Shown in pieces: positions 1 to 10,228 of a DNA stretch of 64,000 nt (position 1 is the stretch's first letter; the number at the start of each line of letters is the position of its first letter). A model generated the notes under the pieces. It saw only the letters and a program-made list of their open reading frames with translations. It had not been told where the DNA came from and did no database searches. The position numbers and the translations under genes are program-made. Origin of the DNA: Cloeon dipterum. Lineage: Eukaryota > Arthropoda > Insecta > Ephemeroptera > Baetidae. The stretch covers positions 23,209,681 through 23,273,680 of the forward strand of contig NC_088786.1 in the NCBI RefSeq assembly GCF_949628265.1, in the 5' to 3' direction.

Positions 1-56
1 TTTGGATATTATTATGAGATAAGGTTTTATTTTTATTAATTAAATTTCACATTTAG

Positions 57-3000
57 CTCCAAGGAAATTTATTCAAGCCACAATCTGGTCCTTGCGGACT
101 TGATCTTGTGTCATTGAATATCCAGCGCGGACGCGATCAGGGCCTACCACCTTATCCCGCCTGGAGAGAGCACTGTGGATTTAAACGACCTACTACGTTT
201 GAAGATCTTGAAGAAATTATGGATACGGAGTCAGTGGACCGTATGAAGACTATGTACAACACAGTAGATGACATCGATCCTTACACTGGTCTTTTGTCTG
301 AAACACCTGTTACTACCTCTGGAATTTTGGGACCAACTGCAACTTGCGTAATTTCTGACCAGTTTGTTCGTCTTAAAAAAGGAGACAGATTTTGGTATGA
401 GACACCTTCGGCACCACAAGCTTTCAGCCCAGGTTGGTGACATTTATATTTTGTGAAATATTGTATATTATATTCAATAATATTGCCACACAAATTAACA
501 ATCGCCTTATTATTTTGTTTTAGCTCAACTGAACGAATTAAAAAAGGTTTCTCTTTCGTCTCTGTTGTGTGACAACACGGACACGCTCGAAGAGGTGCAG
601 CCTCTCTCAATGCAAGCGATTACAACAGAAAACGCCATCACCCCATGTGCAAATCTCCCTAGACCCAATCTGGACGCGTGGATTGAAATGCCGTCCGTTC
701 ATCTCGTTCAGTTCTCGGGCATTAGACCAAGACCACTTCCCAATATTGAAGAGTTGGACAGGATTCCTCGAGATCCGACCGAACCAGTCAGCCGCAAACC
801 AACGAAAAACGAATTGGTCGTCGGCGCCACAGCTGTGGCTGGCTCGGTGACTGCGTCCTTTGACGGAGGCCCTACTGAGACCCTCTGGGATGGCACGCTA
901 CCCACGACCATCCCCACCGATTTCATCAACCAGGTGCTGCCTCCGGATGGTGAGCCGCTTACGCCACTCGACCCCGCCTTGATCGACCACAGAGCTGGTA
1001 TCATTTGGACCGGCTCGGTCGACTTGATTGGCACCAACAGGCTTCAGCTTACCGCTTCTTTCTCTGTGCCCGTCTTCATGAAGGGCATGGGATACACGCA
1101 GAAATGGTGGAATGGAAACGCAAAAGTCCAACTCAATGTCAACTGGAACACAACTGAACTGGCTGGACAGGCCTTGGGTGACTTTTTCACACCGATTGCC
1201 TTGCGCATGAACACGAGCGATGAAGGCATTGGCGCTGTGCCAATTCTTTCTACTTCGACGGTCTCCTCCATGCGATTTCCAGTCTTGATGCGAGGCACCT
1301 TTAATTTCGACCACTCAGAATTTTACTGGAACGGAAATGTGACGATAATTTATCCACCCAAGCCCAAGCCGATTCTACAAATGCCATACAGTGGCTCTTC
1401 TTACTGGGGCACACCGTACGTTCGTCCTCCTCCGAGGTTGGTGATCGGCGGCAGTGCAGAGACTGGAAGCATTAGTGCCTCTTACGATGGTGGGCCGTCT
1501 CAGACATTATGGGATGGAACATTCCCACTCTCCATTCCATCGCCCTTCCTCGACCGAAAGCTGCCTGCGGGCACCGTTCTTCCTCCACCAGACCCAACCG
1601 TGCCAGTCGAGCACCGCGGCGGTGCCTTCTGGAACGGGAAAGTTGATATAAACGAAAACGACCAACTGGTGCTGACCGCAACTTTCTCCATGCCCGTTTT
1701 CCTCCACGTCACAGGCGTTTTTGGACCTGCAGTACAGAAATGGTGGTCCGGCAATGCCGAAATCACCATCAACATAAACTGGAACACAACTGAGATACAC
1801 GGCTTGCCAGATGCGAAATACTTCACTCCTCTTTCATTTAGGCAGATCGCGAAATTCGGTCCAAGCCACCCGTACCGCTTCTTGTCGACAACCGACCCCA
1901 ATTCATTAGACAAAACCGCGCCTACTCCCCTGCCAACTTTCCCGATAATTCTCCAAGGCGATTACAATACGGACCACAGCCAATTCCTCTGGAATGGAAA
2001 CGTCACTCTCGTATTCCCCAAGCCAACTCCCGCTGCGCCATTGTCTCTACTTCAAGCCGCTGCTCCAGCGAAACAGGGCAAGAAGGTCGTGCCGAAGCCA
2101 AAGCCAACCAAGCCGGTGGTCTTCAGCTTCGGTGGTAACGCAACATTTGCTTCATTTAACTTTGACGAGGATCAGATTTGGGATGGATCGTCTCCACTTA
2201 ATTTTTCTGTGCCTGCAAAGGGTGTTGGTCCAATTGGTTCTATGGACTTGTTCCACGGTGGTGATTCAGTTTTTATTGGAAGCATTGAAGTCACAGCACC
2301 TAATACGATATCTGTTAACGGCTCCATTTCCCTACCAATTGCTAATGCTTCCAACCCCGCTTCTATTATCTGGCAAACTGGCACTATTGAGGCAACTTTA
2401 AATGTCACTTGGAACAACACCCTCCCTGAAGTAATTGCAACTGAAAACGACACTCTTCATTGTCTAGTTTACCTTTCACCCGCAAAATCACCAAAAGACA
2501 AAAGTCCAGCCTCTGAAAATTTGCTGGCCGCCCCTAAAATCGGTCCAGCCATCATGCCATCGTGCTTCGTCATTCTCTCGGGCCAATCCTCACTCGATAA
2601 AACGTCGTTTTCGTGGAGCGGATCGTATGTCGCAGTCATTCGCCCGGCTGCAGGCGTCACTCCAGCTGCCAAACCTTCAAGGAAGAAGCGATCAGCCAAC
2701 GCTCTATCGCACGGCAGGGTTCAACAGAGGGTGCAGGATATTTCAAAGCCCACGGGCCACAAGGTGGTTCTGGGTGGCAAAGCGGTGAGTGGAAAAATCA
2801 CGGCTGCCAGCGACGGGTCGCCACGACGCACCCTCTTCCACGGCTCTCTACCCATTTCAATCCCCATGCCTGCATTTGACCGCTACCTCCCTCGCACCAC
2901 CACCGAATACATCCACCAGAACATTGGACCCATTTTCCACGGAAATGGACCCATCTGGTCGGGCTCCGTTAATTACAGACCAGGCACGCGCACCATCGAG

Positions 3001-3396
3001 CTTTATGGGGATTTCCGTGTGCCTCTTTACCTTCATGGTAACACCTTCAAGCAAGAGTGGTGGCTCGGTCACGCAGAGCTAGTGATCGACGTTGCTTGGA
3101 ACAACACGCTCTTGGACTACGCAGCGATAGCTTCCCTACCTGACGCTGATTTTTACTCTCCAATCCGGTTCAGGCCTGATGAGAAAGCATACGCCGACGA
3201 TGAAGCATACAACAGCATTCAAATGAGTGACCCTGATATGATGATCGCCACTCCGATGCAACCCCCCGACGAGCCATTTTATCCTAAGGGTCCAATGCCC
3301 AAGTTCCCTATAATTCTTCACGGTGCCATGAATAGCGACGGAAGAGCCTTCCTTTGGAATGGAAATATGACAATGGTGTTTCCATATGCGGAATAA
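57..3396 (+). CDS. Haem peroxidase, 3' part, with a long four-repeat C-terminal extension
   Basis: Partial gene; the 5' part lies off the left edge. Two exons are visible, 57-432 and 524-3396, joined in phase 1 (donor CAG|GTTGGT, acceptor TTTTAG|CTC), giving 1082 residues before TAA. The first about 210 residues are the C-terminal part of an animal haem peroxidase of the peroxinectin/insect type: SLNIQRGRDQGLPPY, then PYTGLLSE, GPTATCVISDQF, and QLNELKKVSLSSLLCDN with the usual end near LPRPNLDAW. Haem-binding and catalytic histidines would lie upstream. Insect peroxidases normally stop soon after this point. Here the same exon stays open for about 870 more residues and encodes four copies of a repeat (listed separately) rich in N-glycosylation sequons, plus a furin-like RKKR at 2680-2691. 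The enzyme family oxidises substrates with H2O2, usually outside the cell or in the secretory route. I infer an extracellular, multidomain matrix or eggshell-type peroxidase; the tail's function is unknown. Confidence 0.9.
814..1359 (+). repeat. Peroxidase tail repeat R1 (protein domain copy 1)
   Basis: This is the first of four related segments of about 180-210 residues. It opens with a VVGATAVAGSVTASFDGG motif followed by TLWDG and a proline-rich stretch. The middle has IIWTGSVD, a hydrophobic beta-like run, and QKWWNGNAKVQLNVNWNTTE. It closes with FYWNGNVTIIYP. The NTT and NVT sequons recur at the same places in the other copies. I do not recognise the domain. The alternating hydrophobic pattern suggests a beta-sandwich, which is an inference. 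Confidence 0.75.
1438..2028 (+). repeat. Peroxidase tail repeat R2 (protein domain copy 2)
   Basis: Second copy, and the closest to R1. It has LVIGGSAETGSISASYDGG, TLWDGTFPLSIP, FWNGKVD, QKWWSGNAEITININWNTTE, FTPLSFR, FPIILQGDYNTDHSQF and LWNGNVTLVFP. The order and spacing of the landmarks match R1. A proline- and lysine-rich linker follows (2029-2114). Confidence 0.75.
2115..2652 (+). repeat. Peroxidase tail repeat R3 (divergent copy)
   Basis: The most divergent copy. It keeps VFSFGGNATFASFNFDE, IWDGSSPLNFSVP, SVNGSISLPI, TGTIEATLNVTWNNTLP and FVILSGQSSLDKTSFSWSG. It has lost the KWW motif and the final WNGN-V/M-T signature, which reads WSGSYVAVIRP. It carries more sequons (NAT, NFS, NGS, NAS, NVT, NNT, NDT) than the other copies. 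The landmarks that remain are in the same order. Confidence 0.6.
2761..3393 (+). repeat. Peroxidase tail repeat R4 (protein domain copy 4)
   Basis: Last copy, ending the protein. It has KVVLGGKAVSGKITAASDG, TLFHGSLPISIPMPAFDRYLP, IWSGSVNYR, QEWWLGHAELVIDVAWNNT, FYSPIRFR, FPIILHGAMNSDGRAF and LWNGNMTMVFP. It follows a furin-type RKKR site (2680-2691), so it could be released from, or held separately to, the rest of the protein. Confidence 0.7.
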
Positions 3397-3878
3397 TATT
3401 TTAAGAATGAATGTTCTAATCATTGAAAAATAGTCAATTGGCAATTGATCTTCTATACAAATTAATTTCCAGTAGATTTGCTCCTTTTCAATTTTCCCAA
3501 AATTGTCAGCAGTAAAAAAATAAAATTTGTGCAAAGGCTTAGTTGAAATTGAAAGTTACTATAGATGTATTTTTAGTCCAACGCTAATAAGTAGTATACT
3601 TTGATAAATTTCCTCTCGAATTTCGCAGTATATTGCTTTTGAACTTAATTTAGGTGATCTATTCATGACGGTTTTAATTATATTTTGTATACAATTTTGT
3701 ACTTTTCTAAAGTATGCTTGAGTGCCCCATAGTGGCTTCTAAAAATTTCATCCTTGGTTATGTTGTCGATAATAAATGTTAAATTATGTCATACATTGTT
3801 TTTTTATTTTTTAGCTTTTAACACCCACAATCAATTACCAACCTACACCAAATCCCATTTTCATTTCAAATTTGGCTG
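3397..3878. other. Convergent 3' region between peroxidase and ADAMTS genes
   Basis: This non-coding stretch holds the peroxidase 3' UTR, with AATAAA signals at 3519-3524 and 3771-3776 on the + strand. The ADAMTS 3' end comes from the other side, with TTTATT (AATAAA on the minus strand) near 3803-3808. The far + strand signal and the minus strand signal are only about 30 bases apart, so the two 3' UTRs may overlap. Confidence 0.55.
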
Positions 3879-6800
3879 TTAATGAGGAATTTCTCTATAA
3901 TCCTTGTCATCCCAGTCTTCTTCCGAAAATAAACTGTCCAGATCAGCCCGACCGAGATTTAAAGTTTTCAGCTTTGATTTGTTGTCTTTTCCAAGAGTGA
4001 AAAAATCCTTTATCGTTTCTGGCCAAGATTTTGTTGGCTTTGGTCCTGCATTTTGTGGCAAAAGCACCTCATTTTCCTTCATGACTCTTGAGCCTGACTC
4101 TTCGAAATTGAAATCCTACAAATTTTTAACATTTAGTATGCTCAGGAGCTTTAACTATGATAACACGAGTTACCTCAGGAAGGCAGTGATGCTGCAAGCA
4201 GAATGATTTTTTGTCTCCTTCTGAATTGCATAATGTTCCGTCTGGGAAGTAAGGGTCAACTCCCAAATCGTTAAGTTCCAAGCGCGGTGTGTAGAAAGCA
4301 CCTGTGTCCTTCCTCTTACAGAAGATCGAACATGACATCCACAGTCGTCCTGATTTAAATTTGCCGTTTTATTTATATTTGTAAAAAGTGCAATTGGAAC
4401 AAACCAGTCTCGTGAGGCGCTTGCAGACCTGTGCTGGGATCGAGTTCAGGAAGCAATTTGCTGAATTCTTTGCACTTTTTTGCAGCATACTCTTCAACTG
4501 TTATTCTTTTGCGACACATCTAAAAAATGTGTTTAAAATAATTTCTATTAAAATTTAAACATCTTCAACTGACCTTATTATCATCACAAAGGCCTACGCT
4601 AAAACTAGAGCCATCGCAGCCTTCGTCTGTGTTTACAGGTTTCGGATTATCACATGCGCGTCTCTTATTTTGTGAGCCTAATAGGTAGATCAATAAAAGC
4701 AGGAAATTTAAATTACAAACTAACTCACCCCTTGAATCCTTAATACAACCAGAACTGCACTTTCCATCCTCTTTCCAGGCACTCCAACCGCCAGGAAACT
4801 CCGTAAGTGGCTTTTGAGCGCCTACTCGCTTTACTGGAACGCAATCTCCACCTTGACACCACTGCGAAAAATTACTGATATGAAAATCCAGATATATAAT
4901 ATAAAATATGAACAGTACCAAGTCCCTTCCACAAGAAGTTCCTTCCAGAGCTGGGCCAGCGAAATAGTACCCTGATCTGTGTGGCGTGGAACATTTCAGA
5001 TTCTGGCAAATCTCCGCTAAAGAGCCGCTCTGTACCTCAATCACAGAGTCCTTGTCGCGCAAGAGAAACTCGCACTGCCGTTTCGCCGTCCAAAATTGTC
5101 CGGGAATATTTTTAAAACGTGTGTGGTCGTTGGTTTGAGAAATTTTACTTGGGTTGTCATTCAAACATTTGGCCCATCTGCAATTAAATTATAGTTCAAC
5201 GACCAGCGGAGTGTGCGCGCGCGCCTGCTTAAATGAGAAGTATGCAGCACGCTTTGCTTAGAAGCCGAAACATTTGCCTCTTTTACAAAATATATTTTTA
5301 ATTATTTTTACCCCATGTCTCTTAGCACTGAGGCACTGCACGAGGACCAATGAGTTTCGCCTTGGGTGCCTCTAGAAGGTGACATAACGTATCCTTCCTT
5401 TGCACAGGGATTTCCAGAGCTGTCGTGGTGCATTCCAAGGCTGAGAATATGCCAAATTAGATTATTTAAATTTCAGCTGAGTTTTGTTTTACTTGTGTCC
5501 AATTTCGTGAGCTAAAACATAGACAGACGTAAATCCAGCCGAAGGGTATGGCTTGCCAAAGGTGTTCACAGTTCCTAATTCAGCGATTACGCAGTTATAT
5601 TGCGTCGTGCAGACACCGGCAACCGTTGCAAGACCTTTTTAATTCATTAAGATTTACAACATTTCCTAATGAATGCAACATTTTACCCATTGTAACTCCG
5701 CTCTTTTGTCCTCCTTCATACGCAAAAAAGTCCAAGCTGCGGAGATAAATTAATTTACACCACAATGCCAGAGCTTAACGAACAAACCACCACCACCGCC
5801 GCCAAATACGCGTTTTCATCCCCAATATTATTTGCTGTATCATAAGCCAGACATTCATCATTTCGGCTTAATTCTTTCTACAGCGGAGTAAACAGTTAAA
5901 TTACCCAGATACGTAGAGACCCATATCCCAGTGACCGGGGTCGGAGTCGCCTTTGGGATTGTGTTTCTCGTTCCACAGGCAGAACGAGTCGAGCAACTGC
6001 CCCCTCTCGCCGCCGTAGTGCGGCAAGTCCGAGGGTTGCGACACGAACAGATCCAATCGCACAATTGATAGCTGCACTGTGCGCCCCAGGCTAGGGTGCA
6101 AATAAAGCGCTTGGATCTGCAACGAGAGAGAAGAAGAATGGGATCATGAATATGGAAACAAAGCAGCGGGCGCATTGGCCGCCAGCTATTTGTGCAGCAA
6201 ATCGGCGAGCTGGCATTTAAATTCATACTCGAGTTGGCAAGTGAGGGCAGCCGCGTGTAAAAGCTAATTATTTGCGCACTCACCGCGTTCATGTAAGCGA
6301 GCAGCATGTCCCGAATTTGTTTGTCGTCGTAATTGAAGAACGGGGAGAACAACCGGTATCCAGCTGCGTCGAAGAAGACGCCCAGTTCTAGAATGAAGTC
6401 GCTCGAGGCGCGAGGAGATCTTTTCCGCACAGGCTCCTTCTCGTAATCAACGTCAATGTTGCTCTCCTGCTCGTCGTCATTCTCGTCCAAAAATTCAAAG
6501 TTTTTCTGCTCCTTACCCACAAGTTCTTCAGCCTTTTCGGCAAAAACTGCAGACTGCCGGTCGTAAATAAGTGGAACTGCAATAAATTTCCAGGGTTTTT
6601 GTTGTAGTTGATCGTGATGCTTTTGATTTATTAATACCGGCATCGCCAAGCAAGCTATCGCTGGGCATCAGCGGCGCACGACGCACCAGGTGAGGCACAG
6701 ACTCAGGTCCTTGCCCTTCAGCAATCACGGCCGCCTCTCGCTCCATGATAATTGTTCGCAGGCGGTGGCTCAGCGGGCTGATTTGCAACGTGTCATTTGG

Positions 6801-8150
6801 CAGTAAAACGACTCCTCTCTTGACAAAACACATTTTAGCAATTAATTACATTTTGACCAAGTGTCCTACAAAAAGATTTATTGCACACGAAATTAAAATG
6901 AAATTAGAATGAATCACATCGATTTTTTTTATTTAATAGATTGAAAAATTATTTTGTGAATTGTCTGCTTATTAAAAAATCCTTTTTAATTTTTTTTAAT
7001 TAACTTACAACTTCTCTCGGCTCACACATGCTAATGGCTGCAACAGTCCCATCACTCTGGTGTAAATAGTGGCACCTCGGTGGAGTCCTGCTCAATATTC
7101 TTTGTGCGTTCCCATTATGTTTAAATGTTTTGAAAGACGGCGCAATTAAATAAGGATTTCGCCGGAGTTTCAGTGACACTGGCCTTGAATCACATTGTTA
7201 GGTTTAGTTAATAAAGCTGTAAAAATCATTTACATATCGAATGCGTGGAATTCGTATCGCAGCTCTTCAGTGCCCATGCCTCCTTCACTGTCAGCACCTT
7301 CTACTGCTAAAGGCGGTGTCATGAACACAACCTGGTATTCAGGAGCAGCAGAAGAAGCAGACACGACACCAAGGTAAAACGCCAGCTCATCTTCAGTCAT
7401 CGATTCATGTAGATTCTGTGTTTAAAATAAAAAAGACACATGATTTAACTGTACAATTGGAGGATGAAAATTAGTGAGAGAATAAATGGGCATTAAATCC
7501 CGTGATGCGGTTTCGATGCCAATTTAAAAGGGTTTAATTATGTTTCTATTTTCCCCTTTTTTAACCTCTGCTCAGAACATTCCGCGGGCTATGAGCTCAC
7601 CCGGCCCCAATAGCACCGGAAGTAAGGAGCTTGGGCCGATTGTAGCTATATCTTTCCGCCTCCCCCACCGAGCTCTTTTATTGAAACGTTTGAAGTTTGT
7701 CCGTACCACTGGAAAAGTGCGAAAACCAGTAAGCGGCGACGGCGAGTCAGCACCGGTTCGACTCCCAGCCTGTTGAGCTATTTGAACATTTCGAGTCTAA
7801 AAATTATCCATCTTTTCCTATGTCTGGCATTTGGCTGCCAGTTTTAAATCCCCAAAATAATCAATAAACTCCCATTGCCTTGACATTAACACTCCTGAGA
7901 ATGCATTAAAAATGCGAGCCAACGGTATGGTTCAACATCAACAAAGATACAATGTCATATACATTTAATTATTAATGTTTTTAAGATTATAATATATTAA
8001 TTAGGCACCTATATGGTGCACAGTAAATATATATTAGATTATTAATCTAAAATTTCTACGAAAAGTAAACGCATAAAAATGCAAAATTACCTCAGTGAAT
8101 GCATGCTGAGCAGCGAGGAGCAGAACCAATGCAAAGGTGTGCAGACCCAT
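3879..8150 (-). CDS. ADAMTS-like secreted zinc metalloprotease (14 exons)
   Basis: Exons in transcription order: 8150-8091, 7415-7234, 6816-6638, 6576-6284, 6116-5905, 5736-5687, 5634-5493, 5440-5312, 5177-4919, 4861-4729, 4677-4574, 4519-4405, 4349-4174, 4115-3879. All phases agree and give 756 residues. Domains: signal peptide (1-20, MGLHTFALVLLLAAQHAFTE); prodomain; furin site RKR (191-193); reprolysin domain with zinc site HEIGHNLGMHHD (368-379, split by an intron) and Met-turn VMSP (Met 392); cysteine-rich region; one thrombospondin type 1 repeat (about 525-582, GWSAW); and a second cysteine-rich segment with FYTPRLELNDLGVDPYFPDG. The tail is short and acidic. All zinc ligands and the catalytic Glu are present, so it should be active. 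It is shorter than vertebrate ADAMTS enzymes and resembles the compact arthropod forms, some of which occur in venoms. The likely role is extracellular-matrix cleavage. The N-terminal exon is placed by phase, signal peptide and a TATA box at 8208-8201. Confidence 0.88.
7599..7930 (+). repeat. Dispersed repeat, copy 1 (in ADAMTS intron 1)
   Basis: A segment of about 330 bp related to two others in the window (29695-29999, and 38382-38721 inverted). Shared blocks in order: CCCAATAACACCG-like; CCGCACCGAGGTCTTTATTG-like then AAACG; CCAGCCCGTTGAGC then ATTTGAGCATTTCGAGTC; CATTGCTTTGACA then CACTCCTGAGAATGCCTTA; and GAGCCAACGGGCTGG. This copy contains GGTTCGACTCC (7755-7765), a match to the pol III B-box. 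No open reading frame is shared between copies. It is likely a non-autonomous mobile element. Confidence 0.7.
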
Positions 8151-8200
8151 ATCGATTGGAAGGTACTGCGTCCGCATGGGTGGTACGTCAGGAATAATCA

Positions 8201-8208
8201 TATTTATA
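8201..8208 (-). promoter_or_regulatory. Putative TATA box of the ADAMTS gene
   Basis: Minus strand TATAAATA, 51 bases upstream of the chosen ATG at 8150, with an initiator-like CAGTAC around 8168-8163. The possible upstream in-frame Met codons are at 8201 and 8177. The first overlaps the TATA box and the second lies at or before the expected start of transcription. Both therefore look untranslated, which supports the ATG at 8150. Confidence 0.5.
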
Positions 8209-10110
8209 CCGCCCCTTCCTCCGCTCCTGCGATATCTGCGCCAAAGGATGCTGGTACTGCAAAGGTCAGGGTCGGCCTCAGGACGTTTACCCGCCACCTG
8301 AATCGGTTTAACAAGCCGCGTGTACGGAATGCGTACTAAAGTTCAATTTGCACGTGGTGCTTAAACAAACATAATTATCAGTCCCAGTTGCTGTCTTAAT
8401 TTCAACAATTTGCACCACGAAAGTAAATGATTTTAACAAGTACACGTTAGAATTAGCATTTCGTTTTTTGACAAATGGATGTGTTTTTTACTAACAAGCT
8501 CAACTAGTTTTCAAGCTCGTGTTTTCAATTGTTTAAATTTTATAAGCTACAAGAAAAGTATGAACGATATAGATTTTTATATTGAAAAATTCGTTTAATA
8601 TCACAAGTAAACATCAACCCATGACACTCTCAAATACATGAAACATTTTTTTACTTTTTTACTCCCGGGTGCAACGGAAACGTGCATACTTTGAGCAATA
8701 TATGAGGATAATATAAATCAACGTTAGTACAAAAAAGGTGCGTATTACACGTGCATTACTCGCATTACGCGCAGATGCACTCGCGCTGCAGCTTTGTGTA
8801 CACAAAAAGGGAACCCCCAAAAGCAAAATGTGTTCATTCACACTCGAATGATTTGCATTATGCTGCTTAACATAGGAGACTCCACCGGGCGACACATCAC
8901 CGAGTGTTTATTTTATTGTAGTTTTATCGACTCGCGTCTCCCCTATGCATTCAACTCGTACCGGCGTGCGATTTGTTTATAAACGCACATACACATCGAT
9001 TGTTGTCTTTAATACACACAAACGTTTGAGCTTATCTTGTGCCACCGAGCAGCATTTTAGCAAATTGATGTGTCGTTTTCTTTGCTGCGACCGCGCTTAT
9101 CTCGTTCTCGTCAAAGCCAATTCATCAATCAAGGCACGCGCTGTCAGTCAGGTGATACACCACGGAACGGAATTATTCGGCTTTCCGACCCGCTTCGAGT
9201 GTGCACCAAAGGAAGCAGACGCACTCAAATTTTGAGCCCTCATCATGATGCTGACGCTCTTATTAATTGAAAGTCACTTTAACACTCCGGCTATAAAAGT
9301 TTTGGCACGAAATGCGATATTAGCAACGTGTTCAGTGGATGGCAGCTGCCTTTTAGATTTGCGTGGTATAATCAGTACGTTTAACGTGTTCTTATTTATG
9401 ACTGTTTAGCTTGGCAACATGATGGAACACGAAGGAATATTCCTCTATATAAATTCCATATTTCATTTAAAATGTAAAATTAAAAAAATCTGACTTGATG
9501 GCATAATACAAATTATGCTTATTCAGAGAGCATAAAAAGCAATAAAATCTATTGCATGAAATACATTCAAAAAAATTACGAAGCGCGAAAAATCAATTAC
9601 CTAACACAAACAGTCCAATTTCAAGCTCAATCTTGCCACAAAACGAGAAATCGTCACACCGAATCAAGTTTTTCACCCTTTCCTCCCTTGCCATAATGCA
9701 ATTGTGCACCCTTTCTGCACCAAAAAATATTTATGACCTGCATCACATTTCGGGACTGATTAACATAAGAACAGAGCTTGCAGTTCTTCCCCAAAAAGTA
9801 AATCGGTGCACATTTGACACATCGTTTACGATTTATCAAAAATTGGCTCGATTCAGCTGAAACGGCACAGATTTATTATTTCCATTGTGCGTGTCGACGT
9901 GATCGCCGCGTGGAGTGGCCACCTGCCACCCCGAGCGGCTCTCCGTGCCTCCCCCTGGACAGCAGCCAGAGTCGCGCGCGCGAGGGGTGGCAGCATCCCT
10001 CTGTGTGTGTTAACAAGCACCTGCCAAGCGGCTCTTTCGTTTTGCAGCAGCGAAGCACTGACTGACGGCCCCTCCCCTAGACGGGGGTGGTTCTGGCACA
10101 GGCAGAAAAA
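8209..10110. other. Divergent intergenic region between ADAMTS and the bHLH gene
   Basis: About 1.9 kb between two divergent promoters. I see no gene. It is AT-rich to about 9850, then GC-richer, with E-box cores including CAGCTG near 9855 and CACCTG near 9914 and 10018. These could be autoregulatory or proneural sites for the bHLH gene, which is an inference from motif and position only. Short open frames here show no recognisable protein. Confidence 0.45.
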
Positions 10111-10150
10111 TATATAAATGCTCGGCGCACCACGATTTCCATAATCAGTA
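10111..10150 (+). promoter_or_regulatory. Core promoter (TATA + Inr) of the bHLH gene
   Basis: TATATAAA (10111-10118) is followed by an insect initiator TCAGTA (10145-10150). The putative start A is at 10147, about 34 bases from TATAAA. GAGA-like repeats follow at 10185-10203. Transcription from here would give an 82-base leader before the ATG at 10229. Confidence 0.55.
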
Positions 10151-10228
10151 CAATCGGGCCGCTGCGCAGGAAACAACCCTTGCTAAGAGAGGCGAGAGAG
10201 CGGAAGATTGGATTCGAGCTCGTTGCTA

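Noticed and set aside
898..1914. Minus strand open frames across the peroxidase tail
   Set aside because: They mirror the coding exon; the + strand frame carries the repeats and sequons.
7755..7765. tRNA gene suggested by GGTTCGACTCC
   Set aside because: No cloverleaf, acceptor stem or proper A-box could be seen; the motif is inside the dispersed repeat.
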